Assembly: GCF_030812855.1 (NCBI RefSeq) | Contig: NZ_JAUSTK010000006.1 | Span: 1-64,000 of the forward strand | Direction: 5' to 3' | Length of the DNA stretch: 64,000 nucleotides | Origin: Paenibacillus wynnii | GTDB lineage: Bacteria; Bacillota; Bacilli; Paenibacillales; Paenibacillaceae | Shown: one piece after another, positions 51,894 to 60,322 of the stretch | Layout of the letters: each line of letters begins with the position of its first letter | Position numbering within the stretch: position 1 is the first letter of the stretch | Program-made: the position numbers and the translations under genes | The notes under the pieces: generated by a model | What the model saw: the letters and a program-made list of their open reading frames with translations, nothing else | Databases searched by the model: none | What the model was told of the DNA's origin: nothing

Positions 51894-52442
51894 TTATTTA
51901 TATTGGGGACCTCTAAACCCAGAACCCTGAGGAAAATCCAAGCGATCTAAAATTCTGGTGAATAAAACCTTTACCTTTTCTGAATATTTCCCCTTATTTT
52001 TCCCCATAGAAGTATAAACCAATGTTGCATTATGTTTATTATAGATTTCTGTCAATGTCGTTGAGGTTTCCGCAACCCGATTGTTTCCATACCAGTGCGG
52101 CACCCGATTTAGGAGCTCATATTCGCTTGAAAACACATGAATTGTAATCAACTGTGTAGGCTCGCTGTTAATGAGATACTGATAACTAATATTTCCTCTT
52201 GCATCTTCTGAATAACGTTCATGGGTTAGATTAACCTGCTCACGTGCAAAAGCGAGACGTATTTGCTTCAAAAAACGTCCGTTCAGACCTTTCCCTTGTG
52301 ACTGTGCCCGTAATACACCATCTTGGTAAGATTGCATGTTATACCTTCCGGCTTCCTTCTGCATTTGTTCATTACTACAGCCTGTCATCATTAATCCTAA
52401 TGTTATTGCAGCAGCCAACAAACCTGCTATACGGCGTTTCAT
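51894..52442 (-). CDS. Putative lipoprotein of unknown function
   Basis: A 182-residue protein from the ATG at 52442 with a lipoprotein signal (KRR, hydrophobic core, MTGC with Cys22). The mature part has QVNLTHERYSEDARGNISYQYLINSEPTQL and ends QGSGFRGPQYK. No family is recognised. It probably sits on the outer face of the membrane. It is monocistronic by position, with the por terminator upstream. Confidence 0.72.
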   Translation of the reverse strand: MKRRIAGLLAAAITLGLMMTGCSNEQMQKEAGRYNMQSYQDGVLRAQSQGKGLNGRFLKQIRLAFAREQVNLTHERYSEDARGNISYQYLINSEPTQLITIHVFSSEYELLNRVPHWYGNNRVAETSTTLTEIYNKHNATLVYTSMGKNKGKYSEKVKVLFTRILDRLDFPQGSGFRGPQYK

Positions 52443-52550
52443 GCCTGCCACCCCTTCTTTCTCAAGGTTTTGATCCAGATAGGTATAGCATGTCTGAGAT
52501 TAGAAAAACTATGCAGTGCAGCTTCCCGAGGCATAGAAGGAGAACGCAAA

Positions 52551-52588
52551 AAAACCCGACAGAAGATTCCTGCCGGGTTTTCTTTTAC
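52551..52588 (-). terminator. Terminator of the oxidoreductase operon
   Basis: AAACCCGGCA and TGTCGGGTTT pair around a short loop (GGAATCTTC region), followed by TTTTGCG on the minus strand. Confidence 0.8.
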
Positions 52589-52623
52589 AAATTACAATTG
52601 ATAATTGCAAATTCTAATGTGTC

Positions 52624-54930
52624 TTACAGATCTGGATGCTCATGTTTTGCTTTCAGACGGTTCCAACGGCGTTGAACCTCATCCTCAAAACTGCGCAGAG
52701 CCGGTTCATTCTCAGGCTTCAATAAATGGCGGGTTTTGCCCATGGTCTTGAGCCAATTGGATAGATCTACACGTTTATCTTTGTCTTCCGGATTGTAAGT
52801 AATAGTTGTAATGCCCTGTTCAACTTCATACAGCGGGAAGAAGCAGGTTTCTACAGCCAGAGATACAATGTTAGTGCCTTCTTTGTCATCAGACATCCAG
52901 TTAAGCGGACAGGCGGTTAAGATTTTACCATACACCAGACCCTCATTTTGAGCATACCACTGTGCTTTAGCCGCTTTCTTCACAAGATCCTGTGGAAAGG
53001 CTTCAGAACCTGTGAAGACATAAGAAATATTCGTAGCTGCCATAATTTGCGCAGTATCCTTGTGCTGTGTTGTTTTACCTTGCTGATGTTTACCAATGCT
53101 GGAGGTTGTTGTACGGTGGCCGAGAGGCGTAGAATACGTCTGCTGGGCACCAGTATTCATATATCCTTCATTATCGTACTCAATGATGATCATTTTGTGA
53201 CCGCGCAGCGCAGCACCGATAGCAGGACCCATACCAATGTCCATACCGCCATCTCCGGTAACCATTACAAACGTAAAGTCTTCTTGTAATCCAAGATCAT
53301 CTAGCTCACCGCGACGTTTACGCTCCCAGAACATTTCGACCACACCGGAAAGTGTAGCTGCACCGTTCTGAAACAGATTATGGATAAACGTTGACTTATG
53401 TGAGGAGTACGGATATCCGGTAGTAGTTACCATTGCGCAACCCGTATGGTACAAGGTTACGACATCACCTTCAATGCCTTTGAAAAAGATCTCCAGTCCC
53501 GAGAATATTCCGCAGCCTGGGCATGCGCCATGTCCTGGCGATATACGCTTAGGCTTCTTCGTCAAGCTTCGAAGCGGTGGAATCTTCACGCTCAGCTTAC
53601 CTGTAATCTCATCCTGCTTCACGGTAATCAGACCGGTTTTGAGAGATTCAAAGTCCATCGGCTTAAGTACTCGCTGAGGCGCTTTTTCCAGAGCACCTAC
53701 ATTATGTCCGTAATAATCGAACGGTACCTCAACCCGGTCTGCGGCAACAGCATCCAGAGCTAACTGGAAGAAGTTATGTCCATCTTCTGCGTAAAAGTCC
53801 TTACCGCCTAGTCCGTAGATACGGCTGATAACTTTTGTCGTAGTATTTCCGTAGGTGAACAATGCAGCTTTTATTTCATTTACCATATTACCGCCGTGTC
53901 CGCCTACAGAATCCGCACGATCACCTACAGTGATGGCTTTGACATTCCTCAATGCTTCAGCTATTTGTCTCTGTGGAAAAGGACGAATCATATTAGGCGA
54001 GATGGAACCTGCCTTTACACCTTGAAGACGAAGCTGGTCTACTACATCCTTAATAATTTCCGAAGAGGAATTCATTAGGAATACAGCTACATCGGCATCC
54101 TCCATGCGGTATTCTTCAACCATCGGATAATGACGCCCGGTCATTTCACCGAACTCCTTGGCGATTTCTTCAAAGACATCACCGGCATTATACATCGCTA
54201 CCGATTGTTGATACCGGTTGTTAATGGTATCCGGCTCATTCATATAAGCACCTACAGAAACAGGGTTATTGCGGTCCAAGGTATCTGTAAAACCTGTTGG
54301 AGGTTGTTCTCCAACAAATTTCTGCACATCTGCACGGTTCGCGAAAGCTTGTACCCGGCGTTTTTGGTGAGAGGTAAAATATCCGTCCGAAGCTACCATT
54401 ACCGGAAGACGGACCTTGGCATGCTCAGCAAGCTTCAAAGCCATCAGGTTCATATCATACACGGACTGAGGATCACGACACATCAGAATCGGCCAGCCTG
54501 TATTTAGTGCATAATATAAATCGGAATGGTCACCGTGAATGTTAAGCGGTCCGGATACAGCACGACAGATCAGATTCATAACCATTGGCATACGTGTTCC
54601 TGATTGTACCGGCATTTGCTCCAACATGAACATATAACCTTGTGCGCTTGTCGCATTGAATACTCGTCCGCCCGCAGTAGAAGCTCCATAACAAATACCT
54701 GCTGAGCTATGCTCGCCGTCCGATGGAATCAGCATAATATCATGCTGTCCGTTAGCTTTCATTGTATCGAGAAACTGGGCGACTTCCGTCGATGGAGAAA
54801 TCGGAAAGTATCCCATAACATGATAATTGATCTGATGCGCAGCATAGGCTGCCATTTCATTACCGGATTCATATAGAAATTTCTGCTCTACCTTGGCAGA
54901 GCCTACTTCTTTTTCATAATCGATAGCCAT
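52624..54930 (-). CDS. Pyruvate:ferredoxin-type 2-oxoacid oxidoreductase, fused alpha-beta subunit
   Basis: Oxidative decarboxylation of a 2-oxoacid, probably pyruvate, to the acyl-CoA with reduction of ferredoxin. The 768-residue protein joins an alpha part (about 1-440; YFPISPSTEVAQFL, LNIHGDHSDLYYAL) and a TPP-binding beta part. The beta part has PGHGACPGCGIFSGLE, with Cys near the 4Fe-4S site, and VTGDGGMDIGMGPAIGAALRG, the TPP motif. It is 24 bp downstream of the gamma-delta gene. In nitrogen-fixing Paenibacillus similar enzymes feed electrons to nitrogenase, but no nif gene is present here. The substrate is inferred. Confidence 0.88.
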   Translation of the reverse strand: MAIDYEKEVGSAKVEQKFLYESGNEMAAYAAHQINYHVMGYFPISPSTEVAQFLDTMKANGQHDIMLIPSDGEHSSAGICYGASTAGGRVFNATSAQGYMFMLEQMPVQSGTRMPMVMNLICRAVSGPLNIHGDHSDLYYALNTGWPILMCRDPQSVYDMNLMALKLAEHAKVRLPVMVASDGYFTSHQKRRVQAFANRADVQKFVGEQPPTGFTDTLDRNNPVSVGAYMNEPDTINNRYQQSVAMYNAGDVFEEIAKEFGEMTGRHYPMVEEYRMEDADVAVFLMNSSSEIIKDVVDQLRLQGVKAGSISPNMIRPFPQRQIAEALRNVKAITVGDRADSVGGHGGNMVNEIKAALFTYGNTTTKVISRIYGLGGKDFYAEDGHNFFQLALDAVAADRVEVPFDYYGHNVGALEKAPQRVLKPMDFESLKTGLITVKQDEITGKLSVKIPPLRSLTKKPKRISPGHGACPGCGIFSGLEIFFKGIEGDVVTLYHTGCAMVTTTGYPYSSHKSTFIHNLFQNGAATLSGVVEMFWERKRRGELDDLGLQEDFTFVMVTGDGGMDIGMGPAIGAALRGHKMIIIEYDNEGYMNTGAQQTYSTPLGHRTTTSSIGKHQQGKTTQHKDTAQIMAATNISYVFTGSEAFPQDLVKKAAKAQWYAQNEGLVYGKILTACPLNWMSDDKEGTNIVSLAVETCFFPLYEVEQGITTITYNPEDKDKRVDLSNWLKTMGKTRHLLKPENEPALRSFEDEVQRRWNRLKAKHEHPDL

Positions 54931-54954
54931 GTGTGTTCCACCTTTCTCCCAATA

Positions 54955-56007
54955 TTAAGACTGTGTAATCAAATCAAATAGATGGTGAACGGTGTGGCTA
55001 TCGGCATAACCTTCCGTTTCACGCTGACTGGATAGAGCTGATGTCGGGCAAGCTTCTATGCATTTCAGGCAGCCCTTGCAATATTGGTAATCAATGCCTT
55101 CTAAATACATTTGCGAACGGCCCTTCTTATCAATCCGCTCTTCCCATACAAAACACAGATCCGGACAAACCGTGTCGCACTGTGCGCAGTTAATGCATGA
55201 CTCTTTCTCAAAGGCAGGCAGCATTCCGGAACGGGAGATACTCAAATTCTTTAGGAAACTGTTACCTGGATTAGTAATGACGCCGCCGATTGGTTGCGTA
55301 TCATATCCTAGAGACGAAATATCGGAACGGACATACTGCGGCATGCTTTCACCTGCCGGAAGCTCATAATGCAGGAACTTCACTTCATTATAACCACGAT
55401 CAAAAGTAGTAAGGGCCGATTGTACGGCTTGCGGATATTTTTTACCCAGTGATTGCTCGATAACACCTTTCATAATTTCAGGGTCAAGGAAATCACAGAG
55501 CCGGAACATCGCACCCAACATCGCCATGTTTACCCGGTTCTTCTCCTTTAGCGCGATGCTCGATGCATCAATTACAGCAATCATACCGGCTTTCATACCC
55601 AATACTTCTTTTAGTTCTTCAGATGACTTGGTCGAATTAATAAGCACGGTACTGTGTTCATAGATACCGCTAATCACGTTAACGGTCTTCGCTAATGATT
55701 CATGAAAAACCCCAACCACATGCGGTCGTTCAACAGGAGAGGTATCCCGTATAGGAGTGTTCAAATCACAAAACCGGATATGAGCTTTAACTGGTGAACC
55801 TTTTTTCTCTGAACCATAGGATGAGAAGCTTACACCATTCATCCCTGCACCAACGACACCCGCTTCTGCGAGCATCTTACCAGCCAGGTTAGCACCCAGA
55901 CCTCCAATAGACTCTAGACGAATCTCAAAAAAACCGAGTTCGTTCACTTTTGGCAACTGTACCACCGACATAGCCCCTTTCATAATGTCAACTAGAATAA
56001 CATCCAT
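54955..56007 (-). CDS. 2-oxoacid:ferredoxin oxidoreductase, fused gamma-delta subunit
   Basis: A 350-residue partner of the preceding enzyme. The gamma domain (IRLESIGGLGANLAGKMLAEAGV to about residue 200) is followed by a delta-type ferredoxin domain with CINCAQCDTVCP and CKGCLKCIEACP, enough for two 4Fe-4S clusters. The gene lies first in the operon. The start is uncertain: Met1, Met9 and Met13 are in frame and none has a clear ribosome site. The two-gene fused layout is unlike the four-gene clostridial order. Confidence 0.86.
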   Translation of the reverse strand: MDVILVDIMKGAMSVVQLPKVNELGFFEIRLESIGGLGANLAGKMLAEAGVVGAGMNGVSFSSYGSEKKGSPVKAHIRFCDLNTPIRDTSPVERPHVVGVFHESLAKTVNVISGIYEHSTVLINSTKSSEELKEVLGMKAGMIAVIDASSIALKEKNRVNMAMLGAMFRLCDFLDPEIMKGVIEQSLGKKYPQAVQSALTTFDRGYNEVKFLHYELPAGESMPQYVRSDISSLGYDTQPIGGVITNPGNSFLKNLSISRSGMLPAFEKESCINCAQCDTVCPDLCFVWEERIDKKGRSQMYLEGIDYQYCKGCLKCIEACPTSALSSQRETEGYADSHTVHHLFDLITQS

Positions 56008-56330
56008 ACTGACTTTTTCACGATTGTATCTTGATTTTGACGGACGCGAAGTGACAAATCTTGCATTTTCGGCTCTTTACGAATCACAATTATTTATTGA
56101 ATTCTATTGATCTGTTTATACACTACAGAGTTGCGTTACCTCGATGAAAGAATGTCTGCCATCAAAGTAACTATTTGTGTCTGATATGTGTATTTCGCGT
56201 CTTTTATAATTTTTTGCTTGTCCTATAACCTTAATTTAGCAATAAAATTAAAAATTAAGATGTTAAATTTATCACATTAATCATGATAAAAATCACACCA
56301 AGAGGGTGTCCCAAAAGCCATAACCTACTA
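56008..56330. other. Leader and promoter region of the por operon
   Basis: AT-rich DNA with no open frame. TGAT-TTTT-ATCA on the minus strand near 56285-56297 is an FNR-like dyad, which would suit oxygen-dependent control. It lies about 280 bp upstream of the gene, so its role is doubtful. GAGGGTGTCCCAAAAGCC near 56302-56319 looks like half of a terminator stem similar to the one after moaB. The other half is absent. Confidence 0.35.
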
Positions 56331-56600
56331 GCGCGGAATCAAGTGTATTTTTACATTTGAATGGCTGAAATCGAGCTACTGGTGCGGAATCAAGTGTATT
56401 TATACATTTGATTGGCTGAAATCGAGCTACTGGTGCGGAATCAAGTGTATTTTTACATTTGATTGGCTGGAATCGAGCTACTGGTGCGGAATCAAGTGTA
56501 TTTTTACATTTGATTGGCTGAAATCGGCCTACTAGCGCTGAATCAAGTGTATTTTTACATTTGATTGGCTAGAATCGAGCTACTAGGGCGGGGTATTGAT
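56331..56600. repeat. Second tandem array, 51-bp period, same hairpin core
   Basis: Five units begin with GCGGAATCAAGTGTA-type sequence at 56333, 56384, 56435, 56486 and 56537, with a decayed sixth at 56588. Every unit has arms TCAAGTGTA and TACATTTGA around a four-base loop, identical to the array at 15.95-16.69 kb. The remaining sequence (TTGGCTGAAATCGAGCTACTGGT) differs, except for GAGCTA. Confidence 0.93.
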
Positions 56601-56691
56601 CGGCTGCAGGTTAGAAAGTATTAAATGCTTTAAGCCACCTTCGCTGTTTTGGGGGAACGGAATAATGGCAGAGGCAAGCCGCTAAGAACCA

Positions 56692-56750
56692 AAAAAGCAG
56701 AGCAACGATTCTCCAGTAATGGGAGAATCGCTGCTCTGCTTTCTTTTTAC
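56692..56750. terminator. Strong bidirectional terminator near pncB
   Basis: AAGCAGAGCAACGATTCTCC and GGAGAATCGCTGCTCTGCTT form a stem of about 20 bp with one mismatch and loop AGTAATG. An A-run lies on the left and TTCTTTTT on the right. Confidence 0.88.
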
Positions 56751-56772
56751 GAGATTTTAAAATAAGAAGAAT

Positions 56773-58230
56773 TTACTCCGAATCCGAATCCGGATGCATA
56801 TGCTCCGCGATCAATTCCTGTTTGCGAGTCCATACCTGTTGGCTCAGATTCACTCTGAACACCTCAGGATTTAGCTTACGCAAGTATTCAGGCCAGAATA
56901 GATCCAGCTGTTCCTGATGGTAGCGCCGAATTTCATTCAGGTCCGGTAACGTATAGGTACGGAACCCGTTCACATAAATGGGCTCCAGCATCGGTAAGGC
57001 ATCATAACGGTCTACATGCTTTTGCATATAGGGGTGAAGTGGATTGAACAGCTTCAGTTTTTTACCGCTGCGAGGGGCCTCTTCTTCCGGGAAGCTAATG
57101 TAATCAGCCAAAGCCTTGCCGTTGGTGCCAATAATACGGTATACATCCTTTTTACCCGGGGTGGATACCTTTTCGGGGTTGGAGGAGATTTTGATCGTAG
57201 GTACCATTTCACCGGTGGCAGACTCAATCTCCACCAGTTTGTAAACACCGCCCAGAGAGGGCTGATCGGACGCTGTAATAAGCTGAGTTCCCACACCCCA
57301 CGTATCGATAGCTGCACCTTGTGACTTTAAGTTCATGATTGTATTTTCATCCAAATCGTTGGAAGCAACAATCTTGACATACTGCAGACCCGCCGCGTCC
57401 AACATCTTGCGCGCCTGTACGGATAAATAAGTAAGGTCACCGCTGTCGAGACGAATTCCATTCATCTGCTTGCCCTGCGCTTCCATCTTCTTTGCAGTAC
57501 GGATGGCATTCGGCACACCGCTGCGCAGCGTATCAAAGGTATCAACCAATAGAGTCACCCCGTCCGGCATCACCTTGGCATAGGCATCAAAGGCCTCCTG
57601 CTCGCTGGCAAAGCTCTGCACCCAGGAATGGGCATGTGTTCCTTTCGTAGGGATACCGAATAACTTTCCTGCAAGCATATTAGAGGTAGCATCGAAACCA
57701 CCGATATAAGCCGCCCGTGCGCCCCATACCGCTGCATCCGCTTCCTGTGCCCGTCGTGTACCGAACTCCAAGAGGACATCGTTGCCTGCTACTTGCTTGA
57801 TTCTCGACGCCTTTGTCGCAATCAGAGTCTGGAAATTCATAAAGTTCAGAATAGCCGTTTCTACAAGCTGCGCTTCCATGATGGTTGCTTCCACGCGCAC
57901 TAACGGTTCATCAGGGAATACTAAGGCGCCCTCCTTCATGGAGTGAATACTGCCTTGGAAATGAAACTGCAACAGTTCTTCCAAAAAGGCCGGCGAATAA
58001 TTCTCTTCCTGCTCCGATAAATAACGGATATCTTCCTCAGTAAAACGCAGGCTCTCAATATATCCGGCAATTCGCTCCAGTCCTGCAAATACGGCAAAAC
58101 CGTTTCCGAAAGGCAGCTTCCGGAAATAGGCTTCAAATACGGCCTTACGTTTATGACTTCCATTGACCCAGTGAGCATACATCATGTTGATTTGATATTT
58201 ATCTGTATGTAAAGCAAGCTCCCTCTTCAA
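56773..58230 (-). CDS. pncB: Nicotinate phosphoribosyltransferase
   Basis: Makes nicotinate mononucleotide from nicotinate and phosphoribosyl pyrophosphate in NAD salvage. It is about 485 residues. LHTDKYQINMMYAHW, EAYFRKLPFGNGFAVFAG, the phosphorylated-His region GTHAHSWVQSF and GIRLDSGDL are the family hallmarks. The frame opens at a TTG at 58248 without a ribosome site. The TTG at 58230 has AGGAG eight bases upstream and is the better start. It is preceded on the same strand by pncA and a Nudix regulator, giving a complete nicotinamide-to-nicotinate-mononucleotide route. Confidence 0.95.
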   Translation of the reverse strand: MKRELALHTDKYQINMMYAHWVNGSHKRKAVFEAYFRKLPFGNGFAVFAGLERIAGYIESLRFTEEDIRYLSEQEENYSPAFLEELLQFHFQGSIHSMKEGALVFPDEPLVRVEATIMEAQLVETAILNFMNFQTLIATKASRIKQVAGNDVLLEFGTRRAQEADAAVWGARAAYIGGFDATSNMLAGKLFGIPTKGTHAHSWVQSFASEQEAFDAYAKVMPDGVTLLVDTFDTLRSGVPNAIRTAKKMEAQGKQMNGIRLDSGDLTYLSVQARKMLDAAGLQYVKIVASNDLDENTIMNLKSQGAAIDTWGVGTQLITASDQPSLGGVYKLVEIESATGEMVPTIKISSNPEKVSTPGKKDVYRIIGTNGKALADYISFPEEEAPRSGKKLKLFNPLHPYMQKHVDRYDALPMLEPIYVNGFRTYTLPDLNEIRRYHQEQLDLFWPEYLRKLNPEVFRVNLSQQVWTRKQELIAEHMHPDSDSE

Positions 58231-58276
58231 GTCCTCATCTCCTGTCAAGCTGTATCTGTAAGCACCGGCGTGCCTC

Positions 58277-58819
58277 TTATTGTCCCTTCACAACCTTTGC
58301 ACCCAGGCTGCCTTGAAAATGTCCAAGCGCCCAGATGTGTCCCTCGGGGTTGAAGCTGGCCACGGCATCTTCATGCACGAATATCGTAAAGTTTTTATTA
58401 TAAGCATCCACCGCAGTATGTAACACACATATATCTGTGCATACGCCAATAAGATGAACTTCCGTGATTCCGCGTTCCCGCAGCTTCAACTCCAGATCCG
58501 TTCCGGAAAAAGCACTGTAACGGGTTTTATCCATCCAATATATATCCTCGTAGTTATTTTCATATACATCGTTAAGTTGTCCGTATAGCTCCCGTCCCTC
58601 GGTACCCCGCAGGTTATGGGGTGGAAATAGCTTGCTTTCGGGGTGATACGCATCATTCTTCTCATGAAGATCCACTGCCATAATTACAAAATCCTTATTA
58701 TCTACAAACTGTTTCGTCAATTGACAGACTTTGGATTCAATATCGATTCCCGGTTGACCCACCGGCAAACTGCCAACTACAAAATCATTCGTAAAATCAA
58801 TTACGATCAAGGCTTTCAT
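58277..58819 (-). CDS. pncA: Nicotinamidase-family cysteine hydrolase
   Basis: Deamidates nicotinamide to nicotinate. The 180-residue protein shows the catalytic Asp in VIDFTNDFV, Lys in MDKTRYSAF and nucleophile Cys in LIGVCTDICVLHTA, with metal-ligand Asp and His in VDLHEKNDAYHPES. AGGAGGTC precedes the start. The gene between the Nudix regulator and pncB confirms an NAD role over other isochorismatase-like functions. Confidence 0.93.
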   Translation of the reverse strand: MKALIVIDFTNDFVVGSLPVGQPGIDIESKVCQLTKQFVDNKDFVIMAVDLHEKNDAYHPESKLFPPHNLRGTEGRELYGQLNDVYENNYEDIYWMDKTRYSAFSGTDLELKLRERGITEVHLIGVCTDICVLHTAVDAYNKNFTIFVHEDAVASFNPEGHIWALGHFQGSLGAKVVKGQ

Positions 58820-58843
58820 GAGAAAATGACCTCCTCGGGAAGA

Positions 58844-59614
58844 CTAAGTATAAATAGACAAAAGCGGCTCGTGATCGGTAAACATATACAGTTGCGCCGG
58901 GCGTTGCGAATATTGATTGGAGCTGAGTGTATTTCCCGCCTCATCTCGCACATCCTGTAAAATACCTTGGCGGCTGCGAGTCGAAGTTATTTTACGAATA
59001 AAATTGGGCTCCTTAAACTCAGGAACTACCGTCTGGATGACTTGATATAACTCACTTAATGTAAAATGGTTCGGTAGAAATTGTCTGGCAATTGTCGTCT
59101 GCAGCATCTGCTGCTGAATACGTAGATACGCATCTCTGATAATCTTATGATGGTCAAAAGCGAGTTCAAGCTCTTCCAATGCTTCCTGTAGGGTGAATAA
59201 GCCGACCTCTCCTGCATCATCCGAAGCCTGTCTGTGCTCCAGCATCCACTCTTCCACCAAGGCGAAAAAGGCATGGCTGATAATCCATCCACGCGGATCA
59301 CGCCCCGGTGTGCTGTAGACACCAAGATACTCCAGATGCCCGCCATCTACACCTGTTTCCTCTTTGAGCTCCCGTGTGGCTGCATCATAGATAGACTCAT
59401 CCTCCTGGCAGAAGCCGCCCGGTAAGGCCCACATTCCTGCATAAGGCCACTTTTTGCGTCTGATCAGCATTACTTTTAGTTCGCGCAGTGGAAGTGTCTT
59501 AGTCACTGTCTTCCGTTCACGTTTCGTCAATGTAAACATCACAATGTCAGCCGGTACACCGTCCGGTGTACGGTACTTTTTGACGTTATAGGTTTGTTCC
59601 CCGTTGTCGCTCAC
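58844..59614 (-). CDS. Nudix hydrolase with winged-helix domain, NrtR-like
   Basis: A 256-residue protein. The Nudix domain has a fully intact box (GGFCQEDESIYDAATRELKEETG). The C-terminal winged helix (ARQFLPNHFTLSELYQVIQTVV, EPNFIRKITS) matches NrtR-type regulators of NAD genes. It starts with GTG and heads the pncA-pncB operon, 24 bp from pncA. NrtR regulators often have a decayed box and bind ADP-ribose as effector. The intact box suggests it may also hydrolyse ADP-ribose or a related compound. Dual enzyme/regulator function is an inference. Confidence 0.88.
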   Translation of the reverse strand: MSDNGEQTYNVKKYRTPDGVPADIVMFTLTKRERKTVTKTLPLRELKVMLIRRKKWPYAGMWALPGGFCQEDESIYDAATRELKEETGVDGGHLEYLGVYSTPGRDPRGWIISHAFFALVEEWMLEHRQASDDAGEVGLFTLQEALEELELAFDHHKIIRDAYLRIQQQMLQTTIARQFLPNHFTLSELYQVIQTVVPEFKEPNFIRKITSTRSRQGILQDVRDEAGNTLSSNQYSQRPAQLYMFTDHEPLLSIYT

Positions 59615-59696
59615 TCTTAATCCATCCTTTGCCGCAGCTATAATTTGCTATCGTACCTTTTAATGTACCAAACCTGAACTTCTAAAATCAACCTTT
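59615..59696 (-). promoter_or_regulatory. Promoter region of the NAD salvage operon
   Basis: On the minus strand TTGATT, 18 bp, TACATT is a modest promoter. The dyad GTACATTAAAAGGTAC sits over the -10 and is a candidate operator for the Nudix regulator. It does not match a site I know for NrtR. Confidence 0.35.
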
Positions 59697-59815
59697 CACA
59701 ACAAGAAGAAACGGAGCAGCCGTCCCGTCCTAATAGAGAAGGCACCCGTTTCTCCGAGAAATAAAAGGATATAGTATAATGTGGAACTTATGCATTCTAA
59801 TATTTAAATAAAGGG
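59697..59815. repeat. Interspersed hairpin element, copy B
   Basis: Starts CACAACAAGAAGAAACGG and has CCGTTTCTCCGAGAAATAAAAGG about 40 bp later, then AACTTATGCATTCTAATATTTAAA. It shares both ends and order with copy A (48008-48143), but its centre is about 40 bp shorter. Function is unknown. Confidence 0.6.
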
Positions 59816-59845
59816 CGGATGAATATCCGCCCTTGGCTTATACGT

Positions 59846-60298
59846 TTAATCTCCGCATGTGGAAGGTGGTGCTTCTGTACCCGCCTCTACATTGATTTTT
59901 TCGGAGACGGTATCTCGGATCACGGAAATTACGAGCTGCAACAGGTAATTGATGTCTGTCTGGCTTTGCTGAAATTCATTCACGACAGGTATTCCATCGA
60001 TCTCATCTTGCAGCTCTTCGATTTCACGCTCAATCTTGAGAACCATGTCTTTATTCTTAAAGCTCTCGAAAGCAACAATCTCTTTCTGCTTCTTTTTAAT
60101 CGTTGCAATAAGTCCCTGTACCCGTTCATGCGCCAGGATTTTTTGTTCGGCCTGTTGAAAATGCCTTACTTCATCACTGGTTGAGATGAGTGTGGCGAGT
60201 TCTTTGGCTTTTCCCATAATGTCATCGCGTACGATTAAATCACGGCTGTTGTAGGTCGGCATTCCGTATTTGTTCAAACGTCCTTCTTCCATTGCCAC
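59846..60298 (-). CDS. ricA: YlbF/YmcA-family protein RicA
   Basis: One subunit of the RicA-RicF-RicT (Y-) complex, which in B. subtilis binds iron-sulfur clusters, helps RNase Y process mRNA and is needed for competence, biofilm and sporulation. It has 150 residues, GTG start with GGGGAG upstream. Long helices (ELATLISTSDEVRHFQQAEQKI, ATIKKKQKEIVAFESFKN) match the YlbF/YmcA family, and the C-terminus keeps a Cys (PPSTCGD). It follows miaB at 24 bp, the same order as ymcB-ymcA. Confidence 0.9.
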   Translation of the reverse strand: MAMEEGRLNKYGMPTYNSRDLIVRDDIMGKAKELATLISTSDEVRHFQQAEQKILAHERVQGLIATIKKKQKEIVAFESFKNKDMVLKIEREIEELQDEIDGIPVVNEFQQSQTDINYLLQLVISVIRDTVSEKINVEAGTEAPPSTCGD

Positions 60299-60322
60299 TT
60301 GAATCTCCCCATTCTATATGAT

